Assembly: GCA_949130495.1 (NCBI GenBank)
Contig: OX422216.1
Span: forward strand, 99,083,967-99,147,966
DNA length: 64,000 nucleotides
Direction of reading: 5' to 3'
From: Sambucus nigra
Taxonomy: Eukaryota; Streptophyta; Magnoliopsida; Dipsacales; Adoxaceae
In this document: piece after piece, positions 44,801 through 57,741 of the stretch
Layout: each line of letters opens with the position of its first letter
How positions within the stretch are numbered: position 1 is the stretch's first letter
Program-made: the position numbers and the translations under genes
The notes under the pieces: generated by a model
Seen by the model: only the letters and a program-made list of their open reading frames with translations
Told to the model about the DNA's origin: nothing
Databases searched by the model: none

Positions 44801-46365
44801 GCCTCCTTAGAGGTGTTCTCCTCTATGTAATTCAAATGAACGGTCGAGCCTCCCTCTAGGCGAGGCATCGCCACTACAAACATCTCTTTCCCCGGAATGG
44901 CAAAAACAATACTCCCACCGAAACAACCTATCATGGCTCTGTAAGCTGTGAGCCAATCCATACCAATAATGACGTCGTGCTCATTCATATCTAAGACTAA
45001 CATGTCTGCTGGTAATACCAAGCTACCAATCTCTACTCCCACACACCGGCATATAAAGAAAATTAATGATCCATTTTCCAGTGGTGAGTCTACACATGTT
45101 ACAGTGCTCTCTCATGTGGCTAATAACCCTAAGGCCTTCGCAAAATGGGTAGCTATAAAACAGTGTGTCACCACAGTATCAAATAAAACCCGACCCATAG
45201 TACCATGGATAGGAAACATACCCTCAATCGCGGATGGCACCTGTGGAGCTGCTGCCTGGTGGACGTTATAGACACGTCCGTACTGTAACTGCCCCTACTA
45301 CACTGGAGCGGCTGGAATGGCTGGTACCTGAGCTGGTGCTGGGAGGGCGGCTGGAAAAAGTGGCCTCTGTAGCTCATTACGGGCTCCCTATTGCTGTGGG
45401 GCCCTATCACCCTCTGGAAAATCCTGGCCCCTGTGAACATTTTTACCACACCCGAAGCATCGGCCCCTGAAATTTCCTCCCCTCTGTCCCTGCTGATTAC
45501 GGCCTTGCTGGCCGTTACTACCCCGCCATTGGCCCTGCTGATTACGCTGTTGGCCCAGTTGCTGACCCTGCGGCTGACGATGTTGGCCCTGCTGATTAGG
45601 CTGGCCCTGCTGACCCTGCCTAAATCCCCCAAATCCATGCCTGGAATCACCTGATCGGAACCTCTTAGCAGGGTCCCCCTGATGGGAACTCTGCTCATGC
45701 TGACGAGTCTGCCCCTGAGATATCGGTGCTCCACTAGAACCACTACACCTTGTCCTGCCCTGCTGTCCGGACTCTCCTGCTCGCTTACTTCCCTGCAGAT
45801 GGAAGCGGTGATCCTGACAGTGTAGCAAAGCAGCATTGAGTACATATGTGTAGGTACTCAGAGATAAATTTTCTATAAGGTGCTGACGGATCCTCCAAGA
45901 TAACCCGTCCACAAACAATAGTATCTTCTTGCCCTCAGTGGGTGCCTCATCTGGCACTATAGTGAGAAGTCTTGTGAACTCCTCTTCAAACTCAGCAACA
46001 GTCGAATTCTCCTGCTTCAGACTCAGTAATTTCCTCCACATCTCAGTTTGCACGGCGGATGGGAAGTATTTGCTGTCAAACCGCGTCCAAAATGACTGAA
46101 TAGTAATAATATCCCTCTCCTCCAAGGTGGTAGTGGATTCCCACCAATGCAAAGCGGCCCCTACTAGCTTAAAGGAAGCCAACAGCTGCTTCTGCACGTC
46201 CGTGCACTAGTACATACGCAGATGCCTCTGGATATCTTTCTTCCATTGGCTTGTTACAATAATATCTGAACCACCCGCAAACTCTGGGGGATGCGCCTTC
46301 TGAAAGGCATCCCTAACTCGCTCCCATGCAGATGGAAACTGTGCTCGGTATTGGCCCCACTGTAC
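41847..46365 (-). pseudogene. Chromovirus gag-pol, left copy, truncated and broken
   Basis: Minus strand pieces in order: gag from about 46365 (ALHWWESTTTLEE, FTRLLTIVPDEAP) with a Gln-rich tail and a knuckle CFGCGKNVHRGQDF whose last Cys is Phe; protease near 45190 with DTVV instead of DTGA; RT 44655-44134 with FIDD near 44220 and a TAG where the right copy has a Gln codon; RNase H 44091-43400; integrase 43140-42478 with a HHCC-type finger and D-D-E (SMDFITG, IVSDRD, GQIERTN); linker and chromodomain-like end 42456-41850 (VQWEHHNVEESTWE). The gag N-terminus and primer site are gone. Multiple stops and frameshifts. Confidence 0.85.
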
Positions 46366-48043
46366 CGGTAGCGCGAGCATGATTTTTACACGTATATAGT
46401 ATATGCATAAACACAGTCATATATGTATACCATAATCCCCATATCAAATTTGGGTACACTCTCACGACCCATAATTATGATATTTATCCCATTATTTAGT
46501 TATCACGTATAACGGTTTGTCTCTTATTTTAATTTGTGGGATTATTCCAACTTACTACGTAACACTCGTAGATTCCTATTTTCCAAGTGTAATTTTAGTA
46601 GGTACTCATTTATTTTACAACGTAACTTTCTTACGAGTCTCACCCTTTAACACATATTCCCATTGTCCCTTATACGTAAAACATCCCCGTGAAATGTTAA
46701 TCTCGTCTTATATTAAAGGTTCCATATTTTTAATACGTCCTACTGGTCTTCTTTATATCCCAAAATGTTCTAACATTAATATCGAAGAATGTCAAATCAT
46801 TTAAGTTGGAACAACCTATAAAAAGGGGAATGTGAGTTATGCAGGAGGGGTCACTCGATCTATGGCAGATGTTCGATCGATCGAAGCATTGATCGATCGA
46901 TACTCTAAGGTCGATTGATCGATCAAACAGGTATGGCAAATCTGCAGAATTTTCAGTTACGGGTTTTCTCTTCCAACATCATCCAAAACGTTATATTTGA
47001 CTACCAAACTCCCAATAATTCATACCACAAGTATTATAACCTAAAATAAGTGATTTCCTACGTCAAGCATGCGGATTTTCATCATGAATAACGAATTTAA
47101 AGGGCAAAATCCATAAAAACATCAACAACCCTAATATTTCTTTTGTTTGATTTCTTCCCATTCTTTTACCAGATTTCATACTCTTTATTTACTGTAATTT
47201 CTTGGTTCAATCTCTACATATGAATTGGGTTTCCAGAATACATATATTACTCATATAACATGCGAATTCGAATCTCCAAAATAAGTTTTTCTTTCACAAA
47301 AACTAGTCCTGATCAATCCTAGGCTAATATTATTGGAGCATTAACTGAAATAGAGCAAGATAGATACTTGCCTGAGAATTTTTGGTTTAGACTTGTGGAG
47401 ATTTTGGCGTGGTTGTGATCCTCGTTGTACGATCTAACGTTTGACGGCGACGACGGTGCAATTGGTGGAGTTCTTGGCCTAGAACTCCTTGAAAAACCTC
47501 TCCTCTTCCTCTCCAATGGCCGTCTTTGGTTTATGGTGTTTCTAACCCTAGAAGGTGACTCTCACCATCTGATATTCCCTTAGAATTTTCGTGGGTTTTC
47601 AGGCCCAAAAATGAAAAATGTCCAAAACGCCCTCCCGGGGTGTTAATTACGCTTAAAAACACCCCGAGACCCAAAGTAAACCCCCGGGTACATTATTTTG
47701 ACTATCTCAACTCTTTCGGATACATTGACGCACTCAAAATGACCATACGGGTGACTTATAATTTTATTTACTTTTAATAGTCCGAATTTAATCCCGACAC
47801 GACACAAGCGCATCCCGATAAATTTCTAAAATTATCAAATTAGCTTCTCGTCTCGTGATAATTTTACTAATCATAATTACACCACTTACTTTACCCATAA
47901 AGTAACTTATAACAAAAATAATTACTAACTCCCATCACGCTAGTAAGTATTAAATGATTTTTCGGATTAATATTAATTTAATATCTCTAATTAAATTTAA
48001 TAAATCCCCAAAATTAAAAGGCATAAAAATACGGGGTATTACA
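46366..48043 (-). repeat. Truncated middle LTR shared by the two chromovirus copies
   Basis: Matches the other chromovirus LTRs from their U3 start (48043 on the minus strand) to a point equal to about 28147 in the left LTR, then joins abruptly to gag (cactgta | ccggtagcgcg). About 1.3 kb of the LTR's 3' part, the primer site and the gag start of the left copy were removed by one deletion. Confidence 0.85.
46851..46926. repeat. TCGATCGA cluster, middle LTR
   Basis: Equivalent to 28642-28718, with a different pattern of point changes (e.g. agcattgatcg). Confidence 0.8.
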
Positions 48044-51000
48044 TACTTCCCCCCTAATAACGGAATTTCTTCCCGAAATTAAAAAAAAATAAAGTGTACC
48101 TGGTAAAAATAACTTTGGGTACTTCTCACGCATGTCCGCCTCACGCTCCCAAGTGGATTCCTCCACATTATGATGCTCCCACTGGACCCGGACAAGTGGG
48201 ACTACCTTTGACCTCAATCTCCTTTCGCTATGGTCTAGGGTAGCCACCGGTCTCTCCTCGTAAGAGCTGTCGGGTTGTAAGTCAATCTCCTCAATCGCGA
48301 TATGGGTATGGGCCATGTCATCCCGAAGGTATCGTCTCAACGACGAGATGTGGAATACATCGTGAATGCGATGCAAGTGCTCTGGCAGTCCCAATATGTA
48401 TGCTACTGGCCCAACCCTCTCGATAATGGGAAATGGTCCCACGTACCTCGGGGCCAATTTCCCTTTCTTCCCGAACCTCATCACTCCTTTCATAGGAGAT
48501 ACACGTAGTAGTACTTGTTCCCCCTCATTAAATTCTCGGAAGAACCGTTTTGAATCGACGTAGCTTTTCTGCCTGTCCTGGGCTACCCGAATGCGATTCC
48601 TGATGATCTCAATCCTAGCGGAGGTTTCCTGAATCACCTCTGGTCCGAGCAACTTGTTATCCTCCACCTCTAGCTAACACGTTGGGGAACGACAAGGCCT
48701 GCCATACAAAGCCTCAAATGGAGCCATGCCAATCGTGAACTGATAAGAGTTATTGTAAGCGAACTCTACCAGTGGAAGATGTGGCTCCCAACCTCCTCCA
48801 AAATCAAGGACACATATGCGTAGCATATCCTCCAACATCTGATTAGTACGCTCTGTCTGTCCATCTATCTGTGGGTGATAAGCTGAACTCAACCTCAACT
48901 CTGTACCCATGGCCTCCTGAAAGCTCTCCCAGAAACGCGACACGAAAATCCTGTCTCTATCTGACACAATATTCAGAGGCATCCCATGTAATGTGACAAT
49001 TTCACCAATAAACAACTGAGCATACTGACCCGTGGTATAGTCTGTCCGCACTGATAGAAAATGTGCCACCTTGGTCAAACGGTCCATAATCACCCAGATG
49101 GAGTCGTGGCCCCGCTGTGATGTAGGCAACCCAGTAATAAAATCCATGGAAATACTCTCCCACTTCCACGCGAGTAATTCCAATGGTTGAAGCAACACTG
49201 ACGGTTTCTGGTGGTCCACCTTTACCAGTTGGCAGGTAGAACACTTGGACACAAACTCAACAATGTCCTTTTTCATCCCACTCCACCAATATTGCCGCCT
49301 CATATCCTGGTACATCTTATCTCCCCCAGGATGCACCACAAATCGGGACCCGTGAGACTGGGTCATAACTGCATGACGTAAGCCTGCTCCTTCTGGGACC
49401 ACCAATCTCCCATTAAACCTCAAACCAGAACTAACAGAATAGGACTCAGCACCCTCATCTAAAAGTCGTACAATCTTCTCCTGACAAAATGGGTATGCGA
49501 TCTGTGCCTGTAGCCTCGTAACAATCTCGGGTGTCACTGTCATGACAGATATGAAGGAACGGGCTACTGCGTCCTGGTGACCCAACTCTTCCGACTTTGC
49601 TTTCCAGACGTCTGCTACATCGTCCACCGGTCTACAGCTCAACGCATCGGCAACTACGTTGTCCTTCCCCGGATGGTACTGTGTGTCGAACTGATAGTCC
49701 TTCACAAACTCTAACCACCTGCGCTGACGCATATTCAGCTATCGCTGAGTGAACAGGTACTGCAGTGACTTGTGGTCTGTGAACAAGCGGAATTTCTCCC
49801 CCAATAATTAGTGTCTCCATATCCTCAATGCAAAGACGACCGCTGCTAACTCTAGGTCGTGTATGGGGTAATTCTTCTCGTGCGGCTTAAGCTTGCGGGA
49901 GGCAAAAGCTACCTACTCCTTCTGCTGAAGTACTCCCCCGAGTCCCCGTAAAGTGGCGTCAGTGTAAACTAGATACTCCACGCCCGGCTTAGGTAAAGCA
50001 AGGACCGAAGCTGAAGTAAGCTTGTCTTTCAGCTCGTCGAAAGCCAATTGACAAGCATCGTCCCAAACGTATGGTACCCCCTTGTGAGTCACGTTCATCA
50101 ATGGACCCGCTATTTTGGAGAACCCTCGAATGAATCTCCTGTAGTATCCGGCTAACCCCAAGAAACTACGTACTTTTGTCGGTGTCGTGGGCTGTCCCCA
50201 CTCCCTCGCCGCTGACACTTTACTCGGGTCAACAACTATCCCCTGTTCAGAAACAACATGCCCCAAGAACTGCAATTCTCGTAACCAGAACCCGCACTTC
50301 TCGTACTTAGCATACAACTGATGCTCTCGTAGAGTTTAAAGAACCTGCCTCAAGTGCTCGGCATGCTCTTCCTCAGAGTGTGAATATATCAGGATGTCAT
50401 CTATGAAGACGATAACAAACTGATCCAAGAACTCTCTGAACACTCGGTTCATCAAGTCCATGAATACGGCTGGAGCATTTGTGAGTCCAAACGGCATTAC
50501 TCTGAACTCATAGGATCCATATCTCATCAAGAAAGCAGTCTTCGAAACATTCTGCTCCCTAATACGTAGCTGATGGTATCCTGATCTCAGATCTATCTTC
50601 GAAAAGAAAGTTGCTCCCCTCAACTGGTCGAACATATCATCAATTCGAGGTAACGGATATTTGTTCCGTATCGTGACCTTGTTAATCTCCCCGTAGTTCA
50701 CACATAGCCTCAGTGAACCTCTCTCTTTTTCACAAACAAAGCTTGACCGCCCCAAGGTGAGGTACTCCAGTGAATGAAGCCCTGACCTAGCAGCTGCTCT
50801 ATCTGATCTCGTAACTCTCGCATCTCCACCGGAGCCATATGGTATGGAGAGTGTGCTATCGTTCGGGTATTCGGTAATAAATCTATGACAAAATCTATCT
50901 CTCGACTGGGGGGTAGGCCTGGTATCTCCTAAAACACATCAGAATACTCACGAACAACTGGGATCGAATCCAAGGAAATCACGACCTCCTTAGAGGTTTC

Positions 51001-52712
51001 CTCCTCTATGTAATACAAATGAGCGGTCGAGCCTCCCTCTGGGTGAGGCATCGCCACTACAAACATCTCTTGCCCCGGAATGGCAAAGACAATACTCCCA
51101 CCGAAACAATCTATCATGGCTCTGTAAGCTGCGAGCCAATCCATACCAATAATGACGTCGTGCTCATGCATATCTAAGACTAACATGTCTGCTGGTAATA
51201 CCAAGCTAACAATCTCTACTCCCACACCCCGACATATAAAGAAAATTAATGATCCATTTTCCAGGGGTGATTCTACACATGTTATAGTGCTCTCTGCTGT
51301 GGCTAATAACCTTAAGGCCTTCGCAAAATGGGTAGCTATAAAATAGTGTGTCGCCCCAGTATCAAATAAAACCCGACCCATAGTACCATGGATAGGAAAC
51401 ATAGCCTCAATCGCGGGTGGCGCCTGTGGAGCTGCTGCCTGGTGGACGTTATAGACACGTCCGTACTGTAACTGCCCCTGCTGCACTGGAGCGGCTAGAA
51501 TGGCTGGTAGGGCTGGTACCTGAGCTGGTGCTGGGAGGGCGGCTGGAAAAGTGGCCTCTGTAGCTCATTACGGGCACCCTATTGCTGTGGGGCCCTATCA
51601 CCCTCTGGACAATCCTGGCGCCTGTGGACATTTTTACCACACCCGAAGCATCGGCCCCTGAAATTTCCTCCCCTCTGTACCTGCTGATTACGGCCTTGCT
51701 GGCCGTTACTACCCCGCCATTGGCCCTGCTGATTACGCTTTTGGCCCAGCTGCTGACCCTGCGGTTGACGATGTTGGCCCTGCTGATTAGGCTGGCCCTG
51801 CTGACCCTGGCTAAATCCCCCAAATCCCTGCCTGGAATCACCTGATCGGAACCGCTTGGCAGGGTCCCCTTGATGGGGACTCTGCTCATGCAGACGAGTC
51901 TGCCCCTGAGATGTCGGTGCTCCACTAACACCACTACCCCCTGTCCTGCCCTGCTGGCCGGACTCTCCTGCTCGCTTACTTCCCTGCGGATGGAAGCGGT
52001 GATCCTGGTTGTGTAGCAAAGCAGCATTGAGTACATCTGCTTAGGTACTCAGAGATAAATTTCCTATAAGGTGCTGACAGATCCTCCATGCTAACCCGTC
52101 CACAAACAATAGTATCTTCTTGCCCTCAGTGGGTGCCTCATCTGGCACTATAGTGAGAAGTCTTGTGAACTCCTCCTCATACTCAACAACAGTCGAATTC
52201 TTCTGCTTCAGACTCAGTAATTTCCTCCTCGTCTCAGTTTGCACGGCGGATGGGAAGTATTTGCTATCAAACCGTGTCCAAAACGACTGAATAGTAATAA
52301 TATCCCTCTCCTCTAAGGTGGTAGTGGATTCCCACCAATGCAAAGCGACCCCCACAAGCTTAAAGGAAGCCAACAGCGGCTTCTGCACGTCCGTGCACTC
52401 GTACATACGCAGATGCCTCTGGATATATTTCTTCTATTGGCTTGCTACAATAATATCTTAACCACCCGCAAACTCTGGGGGATGCGCCTTCTGAAAGGCA
52501 TCTCTAACTCGCTCCCAAGCAGATGGAAGCTGTGCGGGTACTTGCGCCACTGTATGAACTTGGGGTGGAGTCTGCTGTACTACCTCTAGTGCGGCATTCA
52601 CCGCCTGAGCAACGATAGCGGCTACTTCATTTGCATTCATCGTTCCTTGAGCCGGAGGTACTGGCTGCTCGGCTTGGGCACGCCTATCCTTTGGTGCAGG
52701 TCTCGGAGGCAT
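48044..52712 (-). pseudogene. Chromovirus gag-pol, right copy, broken
   Basis: The minus-strand start at 52712 (MPPRPAPKDRRAQ) lies about 155 bp after the primer site. Gag continues through 52406-52041 to a Gln-rich tail and an intact CX2CX4HX4C knuckle CFGCGKNVHRRQDC. Protease with intact DTGA is at 51486-50929 (RVLFDTGATH). RT is at 50755-50336, with a frameshift near 50735, FIDD near 50410 and a stop at 50336. RT/RNase H is at 50317-49913 and RNase H/integrase at 49732-48674, with D-D-E in SMDFITG, IVSDRD and GQTERTN. The last segment is 48667-48014 with the chromodomain-like VQWEHHNVEESTWE. The frame runs into the LTR before stopping. A stop between integrase and this last segment is shared with the left copy. 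Intact members would copy RNA to DNA and insert it, the chromodomain steering integration to chromatin. Confidence 0.87.
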
Positions 52713-52866
52713 CTGAAACGTGAAGAAATTTATTAGTCTACAGTTATTGTCAAATCTCAAATAGCTGAAGACGGAATCGTAAAAGGAAGAATACAACAAT
52801 CCTAAAATAGGGCTCTATAACAAGAACGCTAAGCTGAAAGCAAAATAAACCGTACAGACACTAGAA

Positions 52867-52884
52867 CCTGTTGCTCTGATACCT
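52867..52884 (-). other. Chromovirus primer binding site (tRNA-Met type)
   Basis: On the minus strand AGGTATCAGAGCAACAGG lies directly after the 5' LTR and matches the Met-tRNA site TGGTATCAGAGC at all but the first base. The left copy lacks this site. Confidence 0.8.
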
Positions 52885-52886
52885 CC

Positions 52887-55771
52887 TATGACACCCCGCC
52901 TAATTAAATACCGGGTGATCAGTCCTTTATTAAATTATAATCAAGGTGAACAGTTGGTTCATTCTTAGTATCACTGTCGCAAAAATAGCTTTTCCAATTT
53001 TAAACACCCTAAATAATTAAGCTAAGTGTCAAAACCATTTTTAGACATCAACTTCCAAATTTTATTTTAAAAACCAACATTTAAAACTTTACATAATTCA
53101 TAGTTAAGGAATCACACAACAACTATACTGGACCATATAATCCAAATAATTAAACATCCATCTAATTAATTCCAACTTTAAAACTTAAAGGAAAACATCT
53201 TGACAGTAATAAATCCCAAAGTATAAATACTGGAAATAAACGAATCACAATCTCCGTTAAAACAACTGAATCATGAAGAAGGGCGACACATGCCCAACGG
53301 AATAAATAGTGCTAGAAGTGAAATCAACAATGAGGTCGTCTAAGCAAGAGGCCTGCAACTCCCACCTAAGCTGCAGCGCGTTCCTTCCAAAGGATCCTAT
53401 GCAAGACGCCCCTGTGCCTGGGCACCTGTAATATATACATATATATACAAGAGAGAAGAGAAAGAAGAAAACGGGTCAGAGCCCGATTGTAAAACAGTTT
53501 AAAATTAGTTTAGCAAGTATTTAAAATGCTTATCGGCTAATGCAACCAACATATTAGTGCGGCACTCCCTTGAGAAATTCTCACATCTCTTCTAATGTGC
53601 ACACCTATCGCACTAATATTCCTAACAATTTAACTTATCTTATCTTAAGTTACTCGTAAGGTTACATATCGACAATTTCAAATCTTAAGGAGGTTAATTT
53701 TATTTAACATCAAAGTTCTCATCTAAGCCTTATATGATTATAAAGTTTCACAATAATATAACGTACTTTTCAAACACTTATTTCCAAGTTGAAATAATTA
53801 TTCATTTCTTACATACCATAGTCACAGTAGGTAGTTCCCAAATTCCAGGTCTAAATATATATATTAAATACTCATATAATATATATAATCTAACGGCACC
53901 CCATATAAAATTTATGGTACGGGCATACGCTGCTATCCAATCCCCGTAACACTCGTACTAAGGGAAATACAAGTTCGGAATCACTCTCGAACAGTATTAA
54001 CACCAAACACATACAAATTGAGGCGAAGTATAGTTCCAAATCACTAATAGGTCAGCACATACCCTCACGTCTCTTAGGACCGTCTGACTATCGATCCGAT
54101 AGCCTGTACCAAAGATTCCTATCTTCTAGGGTACGAGTCAATATCCCCCATAAAGGTCCCATCGAGATAAGACTGTCCCAGCGCGATAACCTCCGGGATA
54201 ACAAGTAGCGCGGGCATAATTTTTACACGTATATAGTATATGCATAAACACAGTCATATATGTATACCACAATCCCAATATCAAATTTAGGTACACTCTC
54301 ACGATCCATAATTATGATATTTATCCTTATTACTCAGTATTTAGTTATCACGTATAACGGTTTGTCTCTTATTTTTAACACATATTCCCATTGTCCCTTA
54401 TACGTAAAACATCCCCGTGAAATGTTAATCTCGTCTTACATTAAAGGTTCCATATTTTTAATACGTCCTACTGGTCTTTGTTATATCCCAAAATGTTCTA
54501 ACATTAATATCCAAGAATGTCTAATCATTTAAGTTGGAACAACCTATAAAAAGGGGAATGTGAGTTATGCAGGAGGGGTCGATCGATCTATGGCAGATGT
54601 TCGATTGATCGAAGCATCGATCGATCGATACTCTAAGGTCGATCAATCGATCAAACAGGTATGACAAATCTGCAGAATTTCCAGTTACGGGTTTTCTCTT
54701 CCAACATCATCCAAAACGTTATATTTGACTACCAAACTCCCAATAATTCATACCACAAGTATTATAACCTAAAATAAGTGATTTCCTACGTCAAGCATGC
54801 GGATTTTCATCATGAATAACGAATTTAGAGGGCAAAATCCATAAAAACATCAACAACCCTAATATTTCTTTTGTTTGATTTCTTCCCATTCTTTTACCAG
54901 ATTTCATACTCTTTATTTACTGTAATTTCGTGGTTCAATCTCTACATATGAATTGGGTTTCCAGAATACATATATTACTCATACAACATGCGAATTCGAA
55001 TCTCCAAACTAGGTTTTTCTTTCACAAAAACTAGTCCTAATCAATCCTAGGCTAATATTATTGGAGCATTAACTGAAATAGATCAAGATATATACTTGCC
55101 TGAGAATTTTTGGTTCAGACTTGTGTAGATTTTGGTGTGGTTGTGATCCTCGTTGTACGATCTAACGTTTGGCGGCGACGGCGGTGCAATTGGTGGAGTT
55201 CTTGGCCTAGAACTCCTTGGAAAACCTCTCCTCTTCCTCTCCAATGGCCGTCTTTGGTTTATAGTGTTTATAACCCTAGAAGGTGACTCTCACCATCTGA
55301 TATTCCCTTAGAATTTTCGTCGGTTTTCAGGCCCAAAACTGAAAAATGTCCAAAACGCCCTCCCGGGGTGTTAATTAGGCCTAAAAACGCCCCGGGACCC
55401 AAACTAAACCCCCGGGTACATTATTTTGACTATATCGACCATTTCGGACACATTGACGCACTCAAAATGACCATACGGGTGACTTATAATTTTATTTACT
55501 TTTAATAGTCCGAATTTAATCCCGACACGACACAAGCGCGTCCCGATAAATTTCTAAAATTATCAAATTAGCTTCTCGTCTCGTGATAATTTTACTAATC
55601 ATAATTACACCACTTACTTTACCCATAAAGTAACTTATAACAAAAATAATTTCTAACTCCCATCTCGCTAGTAAGTATTAAATGATTTTCCAGATTAATA
55701 TTAATTTAATATCTCTAATTAAATTTAATAAATCCCCAAAATTAAAAGGCATAAAAATACGGGGTATTACA
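52887..55771 (-). repeat. Chromovirus 5' LTR, complete (2885 bp)
   Basis: On the minus strand it runs TGTAATACCCCGTA to GGGGTGTCATA; the other copy ends GTATCACA, so the terminal ACA has mutated. A 103-bp deletion near 54375 distinguishes it from the left LTR. Confidence 0.88.
54579..54654. repeat. TCGATCGA cluster, right LTR
   Basis: Third instance of the cluster described at 28642, here beginning gtcgatcgatct. Confidence 0.8.
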
Positions 55772-55776
55772 TAAAA
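55772..55776. repeat. Target site duplication taaaa (right)
   Basis: Matches 26828-26832. Confidence 0.85.
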
Positions 55777-56119
55777 AGGGGGAGAACGAATTATGATATT
55801 ATGGGGGAGTTTTTGTATGGGAGAGATTTGATTGTGCTAACATTCATTATGTTTATATCATTTCAAACTCAATACGTCACGAGATTTTTGCTTTATCACA
55901 TGTGTGTAGGTACGAAGTTTTAAGATCAAATTGTTGCACACCCTGATGAGAAAAGCTGGGAGTTTTGAAAAATTGATTGTTAAAGCAAAGTTTGAAAGTT
56001 TGAAGACTTGCCATTTTATCTTTCGTTGATTGTCTTAGGAGGGTAGATTTGTATAGGTCATTCTTGTGATTGATAATTCGAATTTTTTATTCTGTACCGG
56101 CATAGACATAGGGGGGATT
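55777..56119 (+). other. Copia internal 3' end with polypurine tract
   Basis: The remaining Copia untranslated DNA after the chromovirus. The tract ataggggggat at 56108-56118 primes the plus strand next to the LTR. No gene. Confidence 0.75.
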
Positions 56120-57554
56120 TGTAAGGACATTGTCCGTCACATTTAATTATGTCGTATACCGCTACAAGTTGTCAAAGAATTCAGGATGCTAACAGCTACG
56201 ACTCCGGATCCGAATTACAAGAGCACTTCAACATTCAAGCACCGTCGAGATAATTTTGGTAAAAATAAGTTTAAGTTCCACATGCATTTTATATTTTTAA
56301 AGTGTTGGGATTTTTTTTTAAATATAGTTAGAATTTTTTTTAACAAAAAAATGGAATCAAAAGTTAAAAAAAAAAATTGTGTTGGCATTAAAAGCATTTG
56401 TTTTAAATAAGCAAAATGGCATTTTTGGTTTAATTTTTTTTTAAAAAAAGGAATCAAAAGTTTGATTAAAAAAAAATGGGTGGCGGTTTCGTTCAGCTAA
56501 AGAAGAAAAGAGTTATGTGCCATTTTATTTTTACCAATCATTGGGCCAATGATTGGGATAAGTCCATAAGGCATAAAGGCTTCTCAAATGTTTTGTTACT
56601 AGGAAAGTAGCGTACAATGTGGATTTTACCAAACAAAAAACTAAGCTTCTCTTTGGTCCCTTTTTGTATTTCCATGCGCAACTTTTTGGGATTTAAAGTG
56701 GGGCGCCGTGTTTTTTTCTTCATGACAATCATTTGGCATTTGGGATTAAAAGCTTCTTGTAATTTTAAGTTGCGTACAGAGTTTAGTTTTAAAAGGCAAA
56801 TTTTTAACTCCTTTCTTTTGAAGCCTCACGACACTGCTTCTTTAAAATCTTACGCATCTTTTTGTTTGGTTATCTTGCGTACCAAGTCTTATCTCCTTAT
56901 ATCAAAACTTCTCTATAAAAACTTTTATTGGCAGTTTTATTGGCAGAGAAGAAAAATTGTTTTGACAGAGCACTTTTTTCAAAGAAGGAAAAATTCTTTT
57001 GTGTTCTACAATTTTTTAATGTCTTTTTCTTATTTTTAAAGGTTCAAAATTTTTTGTCCATTTTAATTCATAATCCCAACAACTTTTTGTGAATTGTTTT
57101 GTGGAACCCAAGACATATTTTTCTGAAATATTATGCTGGTGATTTTGGTACCGTCCTTGGTGCTAATTGAAGACTGCGGTCATTGAGGTTCGCTGCGTGT
57201 GGATCTTTGTTGAAGATAGAACTGCGTGTTCTTGTGGAGTAGCTGTGGTTGTTCCATTGCTGACGACACCGACCGACGCCTGCGGGTATTCGCGTGTCAA
57301 ATTATTTCGTTGTAATCTGTGTAAGTTGTAATTTACAAAATTATAGCGAAATAAATGGTTTTGCCCTTCGGGAATTTTTTCCTGAAATTTTGTGTCGCAT
57401 GATATATCTTATTTATAGTTTGACACACGCACACACGTAGCTTCATGTTTAGGGGCTGGATTAATTCAATTCAAAAATAGACTCTAATTAAATAAGTGTG
57501 CCAAATTGAATATTTGCAAATTTAATCAATTATCACACAACGTCATATTTTTCA
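56120..57554 (+). repeat. 3' LTR of the Copia element (1435 bp)
   Basis: Aligns with 22232-23656; boundaries are set by the TG...CA ends and by the duplication cgatt at 57555-57559. Differs from the 5' LTR mainly near 56320-56385 and 56575-56625. Confidence 0.92.
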
Positions 57555-57559
57555 CGATT
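57555..57559. repeat. Target site duplication cgatt (right)
   Basis: Matches 22227-22231. Confidence 0.9.
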
Positions 57560-57741
57560 GACAACCTTTTTTCCCCCTAAAATTCTCGTTTTGTCCACTT
57601 ATATCATACTTCCTCTCAATGAATAGTTGTTTTATATTAGTATGCCAATCTCAATCGAAAATATTCGGAGTCATAATTTGAATAAGAATTCTTGTGGTAT
57701 ATGTTTACGACGTGATTAAATAAAAAAGGGGGGTGTTTAAT
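57560..57741. other. No recognisable feature
   Basis: AT-rich spacer between the Copia target duplication and the plastid-derived fragment. Confidence 0.5.

Larger units (their letters stand above)
26833..55771 (-). mobile_element. Tandem chromovirus (Ty3/gypsy): LTR-internal-LTR-internal-LTR
   Basis: On the minus strand, reading from the right: complete 5' LTR (55771-52887), Met-tRNA primer site, first internal region (52886-48044), a shared truncated LTR (48043 to about 46366), second internal region (about 46365-41847), and 3' LTR (41846-26833, itself split by the Tat element). Both internal regions encode gag, protease, RT, RNase H, integrase and a C-terminal chromodomain-like segment, all broken. 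Order of domains and the chromodomain mark it as a chromovirus, probably of the Tekay/Del group; that last step is inference. Outer duplications taaaa show the whole array occupies a single target site inside the Copia element. Confidence 0.9.
22232..57554 (+). mobile_element. Copia LTR retrotransposon, gag-only, interrupted by nested insertions
   Basis: The element is bounded by a 5-bp duplication and by LTRs at 22232-23656 and 56120-57554. It has a Met-tRNA primer site at 23660 and a polypurine tract at about 56107. Its own internal DNA is only 23657-26832 plus 55777-56119, about 3.5 kb; the rest is a chromovirus complex inserted with duplication taaaa. The internal region encodes a Copia-type gag with two zinc knuckles but no protease, integrase, RT or RNase H, so it is non-autonomous. 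The LTRs are mostly alike but differ in two patches. The original element would have been about 6.4 kb. Confidence 0.92.
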
